Assembly: GCA_028565635.1 (NCBI GenBank) | Contig: JAOXYB010026302.1 | Coordinates: forward strand, 1 to 15,778 | Direction: 5' to 3' | Origin: Phoronis ovalis | Taxonomy: Eukaryota > Phoronida > Phoronidae | DNA: 15,778 bases | In this document: in pieces, positions 8,801 through 15,302 of the stretch | How positions within the stretch are numbered: position 1 is the stretch's first letter | Layout of the letters: every line of letters begins with the position of its first letter | Program-made: the position numbers and the translations under genes | The notes under the pieces: generated by a model | What the model was told of the DNA's origin: nothing | Seen by the model: only the letters and a program-made list of their open reading frames with translations | The model's database searches: none

Positions 8801-10001
8801 TAAAACTGTTTGTTATTATAGTTGGAAGTCGGTAAATTTCTTTTTTAACATTATGTAAAACACTTTCTTCCTCCGAAACGTGTAATGTTACTGTAGCTTT
8901 ATATTCATTCATGTCAGATTTAAGGATTTCCAAACCATGCTGTTTTATTTCTGTATTTTCACCTGCTGTCACACTTAGATGAATAAAATTATCTAAAAGC
9001 TCCTGGCTACCGTCAATTAAAGTAACGGTTCTTAATATTTCTGCCAAATGATATCCCTCTTTTATTGAAGTATCCAATTCTAGATACTTAGACATACTAG
9101 CTGGTGTTTGTATAAGTTCAATACCTACTTTGCTAATCCGGTCTGGTCTTCCTAAAGGTGTTTTACTTGCCCATGGCATTGCTCCATCAAAAGAAAATCC
9201 GTTAATGGTTTTATAGTCATAAAACCAGCTCCCTTGCTTTGCATCAAAATCATTTAAACTTTTTATAGCTACTGCAGGTAAGGGTGTTTCGCCTAGGTTT
9301 AACACAAATAGGTGAAATAGATTAGTTAAATTTCGAAAATATTGCTTACTAATCTCTTCAGATTCTACAAGAATTATGAATTCTAAATCAGAATAAGGTG
9401 TCATTTCTTCTCGTGCTATAGAACCCAAGCCAACTATGACAAACTTTTGTGGAGCTGGACTAAGAATATGATAACATTTCTCCAAGATGTTTCTAATAAA
9501 TTGCTTCATACTTTCTGATATCTCATGATATAGATTTTTTGTATTTTGAATAATTGTCTTTTCTTGTGGAATCCGTATTTCATTTTTTGCATCTTTGTTA
9601 TAATTCTTTTTAGCATCTTGCCACAGGTTTTCTGTTTTTCCAGTGATAGCTTGACGGAAACTGTCAATAGTTATCTTAATTTCATCAACAAAAAAGAGTG
9701 GTGTACTGACATTTTTGTAGCCAATAACATCTAAAAAAGCAATTTCGTTTTGTTTAATACAATCATATATGATTTGCGTTTCCTTTTCACATTTAACTCT
9801 AATTTTGGCAGAATTAAAGAGAGCAGATGCCTGTACAAAGAGGCTAGATGCTTGCTTCATGTCGTTACAGTTAAATCCTCTTTGGTGATAGATTTGTCCC
9901 ATCTGTTTCAAAATGTCTGCTTCAGCCTCTGGATTAGTGCCGGAAACCTTTCTTAGCTTTTCAGCAAGTTCCAGTTCTGTAATGTTAAGTCTGTCATTCA
10001 A
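5871..10001 (-). CDS. nucleotidyltransferase-like/TPR-repeat protein, single large exon
   Basis: One intron-free frame of 1376 codons plus stop TAA. Residues about 9-60 form N-terminal helices. Residues 190-212 carry the polymerase-beta-type nucleotidyltransferase signature of the DUF294/GlnD group: G193-S194, then AREEMTPYSDLEF with candidate metal ligands D205 and E207. A further motif, FDGAMPWASKTPLGRP, sits at 271-286. Residues 287-540 are helical and include LRLMTYTKNGGQ near 441-452. Residues 560-1376 are 19 kinesin-light-chain-type TPRs of 43 residues, a protein-binding superhelix. No signal peptide or membrane segment is apparent, so the protein is probably cytoplasmic. From memory, uncharacterised invertebrate proteins share this NTase plus TPR layout; substrate and partner are unknown. 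Start: the frame opens 18 nt upstream at TAA and contains no ATG before residue 34 (9902-9900), yet residues 9-33 look coding (ELELAEKLRKV). The real start may therefore be in an unseen upstream exon; position 10001 is a TTG. Repeat proteins of this type are often misnamed kinesin light chain, nephrocystin-3 or TTC28. Confidence 0.9.
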   Translation of the reverse strand: MNDRLNITELELAEKLRKVSGTNPEAEADILKQMGQIYHQRGFNCNDMKQASSLFVQASALFNSAKIRVKCEKETQIIYDCIKQNEIAFLDVIGYKNVSTPLFFVDEIKITIDSFRQAITGKTENLWQDAKKNYNKDAKNEIRIPQEKTIIQNTKNLYHEISESMKQFIRNILEKCYHILSPAPQKFVIVGLGSIAREEMTPYSDLEFIILVESEEISKQYFRNLTNLFHLFVLNLGETPLPAVAIKSLNDFDAKQGSWFYDYKTINGFSFDGAMPWASKTPLGRPDRISKVGIELIQTPASMSKYLELDTSIKEGYHLAEILRTVTLIDGSQELLDNFIHLSVTAGENTEIKQHGLEILKSDMNEYKATVTLHVSEEESVLHNVKKEIYRLPTIITNSFKLIFNLSSSIPWDILEEMAAQNFLSVEGSYNLQMAITVAVLLRLMTYTKNGGQKEDISFLQCSASFHDSQEERKIHYVNFTDLIFRYYFTILPLVQCLDEENSITKISLLMFSDILSKSLFYDKKKEVQGDICHKLLKYKDANECFKIALDCDASNLKRAILLSKIATVYSDLGDLGNAMTYQQQSLQMVKQIHGDDGVHPSVASSLSRIGDIYRQQGDYENAWTSHQQSLEMNRQIYRDNAHPAVADSLNSIALLYDIKGKYDNALTYHWQSLCMKIDMYGDDAHSSIANSLNNIALVHEAQGEYDNALMYHKQSLQIKRQLHGNGVHPSVVSSFNNIGEIYRQQGEYDHAITYHQLSLQMTKQIHGDSLHPDVALSLNNIALVYEAQGKYDNALENLQQSLQIKRQIFGDDAHPDVALTLNNIAKVYEAQGEYETAWTYHQQSLEMEKQLHGDGDHPSVGTTLNNIGEMYRLQGKYDNALEYFKQALKMRRHIHGNGAHPDVADSLNSIALVYDAQGKYENAWAYNQESLQMRKHLYGDGAHPEVAASLNNIALVYDAQGEYDNALQYHQQSLQMESQLYKDAAHPSIATSLNNIGGIYRKQGNYNHALEFHQQSLQMRKSLYGDDAHPDVADSLNDIALVYESQGEYGNAQIYSQQSLEMLKQIHKDGMHPSIATSLNTMALVYESQGEYGSAMAHYRQSLQMYKQIYGDSAHPDISQVISNMASVYEAQGEYDNALEYHQLSLQIQRKIHGDDAHPDIAALLNNIALVYEEQSDYHNALHYHQQSLQMEKQIHGECAHPSVATSLDNLGDVYRKQGDFGNAWTCHQQALQMKRELHGDADHPEVALSLNNMALLYEAQGDYDNALSYCQQSLQMERQIHGDDGHPSVATLLDNIGAVYRKQGDYNNALMYHQQSLQMTRQIVGDSAHPAVVQLLNNIASVYEAKGEYDQSNTFRQESLQMEADTGKRMPSFQ
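5874..8324 (-). repeat. 19 tandem TPR-coding units of 129 bp
   Basis: The C-terminal 817 codons are 19 tandem units. Unit 1 (residues 560-603) is 44 residues and divergent, units 2-18 are 43 each, and unit 19 (1335-1376) is 42 and degenerate at its end. The consensus is roughly A-x-S-L-N-N-I-A-L-V-Y-E-A-Q-G-E-Y-D-N-A-L-x-Y-H-Q-Q-S-L-Q-M-x-x-Q-I-H-G-D-x-A-H-P-x-V. The 129-bp period is visible in the DNA itself: for example CCATGTA recurs at 6151 and 6280. Six units (2, 5, 8, 11, 16, 18) have a variant helix with G and YRxQG. Confidence 0.95.
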
Positions 10002-10830
10002 TATATAACTTGATTTTTAAAAAAAATAATCTGTTAGCACAATAGAACCTAAATAATATAAATTTTATTTTGCCTGGACGGCTGTTTTCAAACAGCTGAA
10101 GAAATTATCTGAGAGTATGTAGTGTAAAGTACATTGAATTACCAAACTGTGATTTATTTGCAAGTGGATATATATTTGCAACACATACTAAATAAATGTA
10201 TACACCCACTACACGCTGATATGGTGAGTAAAACGCATTTTGTCCAACATTTTCAGACTCTCCTATTCAGGCCCTTTCACATTGCATTTTCCCAACTAAG
10301 TTTGCCAAGTGAGAGATATTTGAGCTAAATCAGCAGCACACAATGTAAAAGAATATATTTTATGAATACAAAAATACAAAGCTTTTATAAATTTGGGAAA
10401 ATGTGAATGAAACTTTATAAGTGAATAAATGAAGGGATTTTTGACAGAAAATTGAATGGTACTGAATACATGGATTCAAATCTCACATTTTCTCATAGAT
10501 ATTATCAATTTTGAAATTCTTACTTTAAAAAGTTTTGCATGACATATTCAGCTATGCATAATCTAGGGCTACATAGCATGCCTTTATTTACTCTGGGATA
10601 AACTGAATTTATTTTGGAATTTTATTGAAATAATATTTTAGTGAGAGTATATAAACAAGATTTTGAATCACAGGAAATTCAAAAATGAATTACGAATGTT
10701 TTTTGGGAATAAATTATTGAACATTCTGTTTTCTGATCACCGTATATATTTACACAGTCTTATAAATCTATTGCCATCTTAATTAAATAAGAAGGTAAAA
10801 TGTGTAAGAAAAAATCAAGGTATAACAAAA
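10002..10830. other. upstream of the NTase-TPR frame, no gene recognised
   Basis: This AT-rich stretch between the long - strand frame and the next poly(A) signal must hold the promoter of the NTase-TPR gene and possibly its first exon, but neither is identifiable. On the - strand the possible acceptors near the frame start are a poor one at about 10010 (AAATCAAG) and CAG-type sites a little inside the frame. No consensus TATA arrangement or small coding exon stands out. Confidence 0.5.
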
Positions 10831-10844
10831 GCAAAAAAATATAC

Positions 10845-10850
10845 TTTATT
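10845..10850 (-). terminator. poly(A) signal of small unknown gene
   Basis: AATAAA on the - strand, about 42 nt downstream of the TGA stop of the exon at 10892-11115, followed by a T-rich stretch in the transcript sense. The distance is right for a short 3' UTR. Confidence 0.7.
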
Positions 10851-10891
10851 CAAATGGTTTTCTGTCATGAGGAGTCTTAGTTAATGGTGTT

Positions 10892-11115
10892 TCAAAGGCA
10901 CCATCCCCTTTTGTTAATGATAAATACTGACTGCCCTCCCTCAAAAATATTTTGTGAGACACTACCTGTGAATTTTGAAATGGTTTTAACTCGACCCACA
11001 TTACCTGCATCAGCCATAGTATCGTGACTGAATGATGACGGCTTGGTTTTTGACTTGGCTTCAGGCCTCAATGTTGACAGCATTGAACTTGATGGGTTGT
11101 TTCTACACTTGGGAG
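10892..11115 (-). CDS. terminal coding exon of an unrecognised small protein
   Basis: On the - strand a good acceptor (TTAATATTCAG, just above 11115) opens a frame beginning in phase 1 (two bases, then CCC AAG TGT). It runs about 74 codons to TGA at 10894-10892, with a poly(A) signal shortly after. Base composition is clearly less AT-rich than the flanks. The encoded tail is rich in Ser, Lys and Asn at first (NNPSSSMLSTLRPEAKSK), then more ordered (VGRVKTISKFTGSVSQNIF, EGGQSVFIINKRGWCL). It looks like the C terminus of a small, partly disordered protein. I do not recognise the family and see no catalytic motif or membrane segment. An in-frame ATG at 11083 exists, but coding character continues above it, so an upstream exon is more likely. 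The leader exon near 12164-12263 is a phase-compatible candidate. Confidence 0.6.
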
Positions 11116-11296
11116 CTGAATATTAAAAGTGTTACAGACAAGTAAAATTTAATGTAAATCAAATTGTACTGGGAAATATATTTTTTTCACCCTGAAAATT
11201 GATAAAGATAACCATGTGAAGACAATTCCGAACTTATTTAATAAAAATGCGCAGACACAGTTAATAAACTTAATAAAACTATTGTTATTTTTATAC

Positions 11297-11501
11297 ATCA
11301 CTGCTATAATTGTAGACAAATATTAACACTGTTATTACAACAAAAAATGCATTACAAAGTTACAATTGTTTTCAAACGAGGATAAAGAATAATTTAGATT
11401 TGTCTATAACGTTTTTATAACAGTGTTTTAACCATTAAAACATATTAAAAAAGATATTAAAATATATTGTATTAATTTTGTCTACAATCATGGCGGTGAT
11501 G
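11297..11501. mobile_element. MITE-like element with terminal inverted repeats
   Basis: About 205 bp bounded by imperfect terminal inverted repeats of roughly 29 bp, 11297-11325 and 11473-11501. They share the start CATCAC and an exact ATTGTAGACAAA block. Just inside, 11325-11335 (AACACTGTTAT) is a perfect inverted match to 11417-11427. The interior is AT-rich with no coding capacity, as expected for a non-autonomous DNA transposon. No clear target-site duplication is left, so the element is probably old. Confidence 0.7.
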
Positions 11502-11689
11502 GTTGAAAAAAAAACAAGTATGTTGCCTAAAGTAATATCTATTTTTATAGTTAATTTAAAATAAGTCACCACAGAAAGAACTTTCTTTGGATAAATTAGA
11601 CTATAATAAACTTTCTGAAAATCGAGCTAACACCCCACGTATAGGCAAGGTTAACCTTTTTAAATTTAAACATTGGCATTAGGATAACA

Positions 11690-11865
11690 GTGCATGTCAC
11701 TGATGTAATCCTGGAATATTATCTCAAATTTCTTGTATCGATATATAGTTTGAACTACAAAACGCAAGATAGTTCCAAACTAAGGTGATATAAAATGCTA
11801 CACTGCTCTAGCTCGCAAACTATTTATAATTATTGCATATGGCTAGGTAGATATAGAGGGAGGTA
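11690..11865 (+). repeat. interspersed repeat, copy 1
   Basis: The core at 11747-11804 is 58 bp perfectly identical to the reverse complement of 13348-13405. Weaker similarity extends on both sides, including GCATATGGCT-GGTAGA downstream and TGTATCGATAT upstream; the outer limits are approximate. The core contains its own imperfect hairpin (TAGTTTGAACT paired with AGTTCCAAACTA). No coding sequence. Confidence 0.75.
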
Positions 11866-11960
11866 TATAGCAAAATGCAGATAACTATTACAGAAAAATA
11901 CATACATTTAATAGATTGTTGTGTTTCTTAACCATATGACCGCGAATCTTATAAACACTA

Positions 11961-12001
11961 CTGTATACAGTACCGTGTACACGGTACCACACCTACGTAG
12001 G
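11961..12001. repeat. cluster of three perfect palindromes
   Basis: CTGTATACAG (11961-11970), GTACCGTGTACACGGTAC (11970-11987) and CCTACGTAGG (11992-12001) are each perfectly self-complementary and fall within 41 bp. An extra half-site GGTACCGTGTGG lies at 12055-12066. They could be binding sites for dimeric factors or the end structure of a decayed element; function is not established. Confidence 0.6.
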
Positions 12002-12163
12002 TATTCCTAAAAAAGTCTTCTCATACCCATGGCATGTTTTGATTTTATTTATTTGGTACCGTGTGGTAAGTGCTGAGCATTATATAGTTTCGCTAATTAC
12101 TTTCGGTATCGGAGATATCATGGGTTTGTTAACACTGGAGTATGGCTGTTCATGTAGTCACAC

Positions 12164-12263
12164 TCAAATTGTGTTCTTCAGAATCAGTGCAGTCTTTCAA
12201 TATTTCAGCTGAATCTAAATCGGAGGAGATCAGTCCAGTAAATGTTGTATCGTACGTCTTCAT
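12164..12263 (-). CDS. candidate leader exon of the small unknown gene
   Basis: On the - strand an ATG at 12263 opens MKTYDTTFTGLISSD, then an acidic stretch (DSAEILKDCTDSEEHNL). Its stop TGA is at 12152-12150, but a possible donor TTGA|GTGTGA after position 12164 leaves phase 1, exactly what the terminal exon at 11115 requires. The join would give a protein of about 107 residues. A stop lies two codons upstream of this ATG, so it would be the real start. A second, overlapping frame (ATG at 12333, stop at 12205, 42 codons beginning MASSDMARYIYTLPKW) has a better start context and is also coding-like, so the frame choice is unresolved. Confidence 0.35.
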
Positions 12264-12460
12264 TAATTATCTTTGTTGTCTTTATCCATTTCGGTAACGT
12301 ATATATATATCTGGCCATATCTGAAGACGCCATTATTAAGTTCTCTTACCAATGCCCAAGGCTATATTTTATTTTTAAAGCATCATCGAGTTAATTATTT
12401 ACCCGAGAATGCAAGGTAATCGTTTAATTACTTAGCTTTAATTTATTACGATTTTGATTT

Positions 12461-12526
12461 CTATTCGATGTCCACACTACATTCTGTTTTGATCTCCGAC
12501 ACTTTGTCGTCGATAGATGTGGCCAT
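12461..12526 (-). other. short coding-like open frame, possible first exon
   Basis: On the - strand ATG at 12526 (context TTTTAATGGCC) opens 21 codons, MATSIDDKVSEIKTECSVDIE, ending in TAG. The composition is polar and coding-like and less AT-rich than its surroundings, and an acceptor-like ATATTTCAG lies about 45 nt upstream. It may be a first exon, or an upstream reading frame, of the same small - strand gene. No firm donor is found. Confidence 0.25.
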
Positions 12527-12574
12527 TAAAATGTTCTAGTTCCAAACGAAGGTTCGCTTCAGTTCTGAAATATA

Positions 12575-13299
12575 ATTTAAAATTAACAATTATTATTATT
12601 CTTCTAACAAAACAGACTATATTTTATATAAACATAATTACAATTGCTTTAACGTATACGTACTGACGGTCGCATGAGTAAAGTATGTCAGGTCTAATAG
12701 CACTTGCCACCTTGAATAACAGTTGTGACAATAACAATGCAATAAATATATATATAACATTAATTTAGAACCTCAGCTCTAAAATTAAATATAAATTACT
12801 AAAAAATGAGATACGGAAGAAAATTTACCAGTCGATAATTTTTTTGCTTATAGTTCATATCCAAACCACCGTCGGTACATTGTATGAGTATATTTACAAT
12901 GTGAATACAATAACATAAAACACTAAATATAATTTATTCATGTACTGTTTGCCTGACTGCTTGAGTAAATGCGCGTATAAACTAGTACACATATGACTAT
13001 AAAACTAATCATTTTGACCTCCATAACTTGTAAAAGCTTAATACTAGGTTTCCTGTATGCTATGGATAAGACGCCGACATTGCTCGTACAATCTCTACCC
13101 AAGACAGCTATTGACTGTACTTGTTCAAACATGCATTAAATAGACTGATCATCAAACCACCGATATTTCGGTTTAAGCCGTCTTGTCCAAATTTTAGAAT
13201 AAAATTAAATGAAATCAATTTTTTCAAAATTATATATCTCTTACTATTATTCGTTGTATAATTTCTGAGATCTATCTAATGAACGTTTCATTTTTCTAC
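12575..13299. other. no gene recognised
   Basis: AT-rich sequence including a short TA run near 12747. A 64-codon open frame on the - strand (12938-13132) has ordinary composition and no splice or motif support. It may hold promoter or 5' sequence of the small - strand gene, but nothing is demonstrable. Confidence 0.5.
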
Positions 13300-13465
13300 C
13301 CAGCCATATGCAAGCCATATGATTATAAACTGATACTTTGCGAGAGTAGTGTAGCATTTTATATCACCTTAGTTTGGAACTATCTTGCGTTTTGTAGTTC
13401 AAACTATATCGATACAGGAATTTATTACGCCACCATCCATCACCCACCATGCACCACCCAATGAA
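13300..13465 (-). repeat. interspersed repeat, copy 2 (inverted)
   Basis: Reverse-orientation partner of the repeat at 11690-11865, with the 58-bp identical core at 13348-13405. The flanking similarity includes TCGATA at about 13408-13413 and AGCCATATGCAA at 13303-13314. The two copies are about 1.5 kb apart and bracket the leader exon candidates of the small - strand gene. Confidence 0.75.
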
Positions 13466-15222
13466 GACCAGCAAGTTTTGCTTTCATTCTATAATAATTG
13501 ATTATCAGGTGATTTCCGGCGCGGTGTAAATGGAACAAAATGCAATATATAATTATAAATGTCTGGTCGTATGCAAAAACTGCACGAGACGAATTATATT
13601 AACCTATTATTTATGAGTTAAAGCACATGCCCGTAAAAAAAAATAACAATCTGAGTACTATGGTTTAGAATATATTGCAGTTTTTAAAGCTTTAGTCTGC
13701 TAAAGATGTACTGTGTATAAGCAATGGTAAACACAAACAACAGTTTCTCTTTATCATACCGCATTACTGCGAACTATATTTGCAGAGCTCAAAATATACA
13801 CAAAGATGATGAGTGAATATAATTATATGACAAAGGCCTATTTTTTATTAGTTTTTGTTAATATCGAGTATATTTCAGGTGATGAAGATAATAATTTGAT
13901 CACTTGATTGTCACGTAGATAACTTTATCGATATCATTTGTATTAAGCATCAATCTAATTATTATATAATACTATTTACTCTTCGACAATGGACTTTAAT
14001 AAAGATTGATTATGAGACATGATCTCTAAAAACCGTGAAATATGTTCACTTGTTGAAGAAATTTGGTTGCGTTTTGCTCAGGATGTATCTTGCAAATCCC
14101 GGGTTGCAAATTAGCCATTCTTGTCTAAGTTATTTGCATATTATAACTCACTTGTTTATAGATAGCAACAAAAGTTGTTGTAGCAAAAGAAAACGTCGTA
14201 GCGGTCGTGCATCACTAACAGGTTTTGTGTTCTTTATGCCAATGTGTGATTTAAAAATGTTTATTTTTCATGATATTTTATTATAAAAGAATAAAATCAG
14301 GAATGCAAAATAGTTTTACTGCTTTGATGATAAATTATAATTAGTACAAATGCAATAAAGTCTTTTAACATGTAAAACACGCTATTTAAAAATACTGTCA
14401 CAGTATGCGTTTACGTGCATTTTCGTTTTGTTTTTGAAAACATTCAATTTAATTAAAATTCTTGAAACAAAGATACATCTAGACGGTTTTCATAAGTGAA
14501 CTAATTCTACGTGACCATCGGCTCCAACAAATAACGTATTTTCGTCAGGTATACAGGGAATTTATAATCAACGAAAAAAGGATGACATTTCAAAGAAAAT
14601 TAAAATATGTCTTGTAAGGAAACTGATCATGGTCCAAGAAAATAGAACGTGCGTAAAGCAGCAAATGAAAGATGTAAGAACAGAGTATAATATCCGCCTC
14701 TCTTGTTTTATTTCAAATTTACTTTCGCCGCCAAACATAGTTATGCTTCAGAAAAAGTTGAATTCAATTTCGCATCTATATAAAATTTGCTTGATTTCCA
14801 GACTTTTTATTTCAAAATATGCAAGAACCATATGTGTTTGTTCTGATTCTATCCCGGGTATTCTATTCATAAATTTATCCACTTTTTTGAAAAAATAAGA
14901 TATTCTCGAAATTCATACATTCAAAAACGTAAACGAGGTGAACTTTAATCGTCTTAAAATGTGATCTTATTGAGCAGAGATTTGTTCTTTATATCCAAAA
15001 CATCATTTTCCTATAAAACATCTCAAATCCTATGTTTTCCATAACTTTAATAGTTGTATTTACAGTCTAGGATATTTCTCAAAACTCAGTGTCCAGATTT
15101 ATGGGCTCTCTTTATTTTTATATTATAAATTTAATGCGGAAAACAGAAGTGCTATGGGAATTGTCCTAGACTGGTTAAGATCCTGCAACCTGGCGAAAAT
15201 GCCGTAGATTCACAGTAGGTGG
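13466..15222. other. no gene recognised
   Basis: About 1.75 kb of AT-rich sequence. The longest open frames (14035-14286 and 14629-14898, both +) are rich in Ile, Leu, Phe and Cys, as expected from AT-rich noncoding DNA, and have no domain motif or splice context. I see no RNA gene or tandem repeat array. Confidence 0.55.
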
Positions 15223-15290
15223 CACTTCCTACATGAGGAAATTCATTAGCCAATCAAATCGCACGTTGCTCATATAAACAAAGATGGCGG
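15223..15290 (+). promoter_or_regulatory. TATA-less promoter with ETS, CCAAT and YY1-like sites
   Basis: An ETS/GABP site (AGGAAGTG on the - strand, 15223-15230), a CCAAT box (CCAATCA, 15250-15256) and a YY1-like element AAGATGGCGG (15281-15290) lie within 70 bp, with the last overlapping the ATG. This combination is typical of animal housekeeping promoters. The start-overlapping AAGATGGCGG is a known YY1 arrangement. The motifs are read from sequence only. Confidence 0.55.
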
Positions 15291-15296
15291 ATGTAG
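15284..15296 (+). CDS. first coding exon of a gene running off the right edge
   Basis: ATG GCG GAT GTA G followed by a consensus donor GTGAGT at 15297-15302 gives MADV and a phase 1 intron. The start context (AAAGATGG) is favourable and sits directly downstream of the promoter-like cluster. A possible next exon after acceptor TATTTCAG (begins 15516) reads D-W-N-E-L-E-K-S-L in phase but meets TAG at 15541-15543 before any donor, so the continuation is unproven. The protein cannot be identified from this. Confidence 0.5.
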
Positions 15297-15302
15297 GTGA
15301 GT

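Larger units (their letters stand above)
11116..12140. other. putative intron of the small - strand gene, rich in repeats
   Basis: Between the terminal exon and the candidate leader exon. It contains a MITE-like element (11297-11501), one copy of an interspersed repeat (about 11690-11865) and a palindrome cluster (11961-12001). No coding exon is seen on either strand. Confidence 0.5.

Noticed and set aside
12938-13132. 64-codon - strand frame (MFEQVQSIAVL...)
   Set aside because: It looks mildly coding in its first 40 codons but has no splice support, no motif and a hydrophobic AT-driven tail. It is kept out of the gene list.
13279-13464. 61-codon + strand frame
   Set aside because: It coincides with the inverted copy of the interspersed repeat; the frame is a by-product of that repeat.
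14035-14286. 83-codon + strand frame with a KRKRR cluster
   Set aside because: Composition is typical of AT-rich noncoding DNA (Leu, Ile, Phe, Cys). A single basic cluster is insufficient evidence.
14629-14898. 89-codon + strand frame
   Set aside because: It is rich in Ile, Leu, Ser and Asn with no motif, splice sites or poly(A) arrangement; chance opening is the simpler explanation.
15271-15278. CATATAAA as a TATA box for the right-edge gene
   Set aside because: It lies only about 6-13 nt before the ATG, too close to drive a transcript including that start codon.
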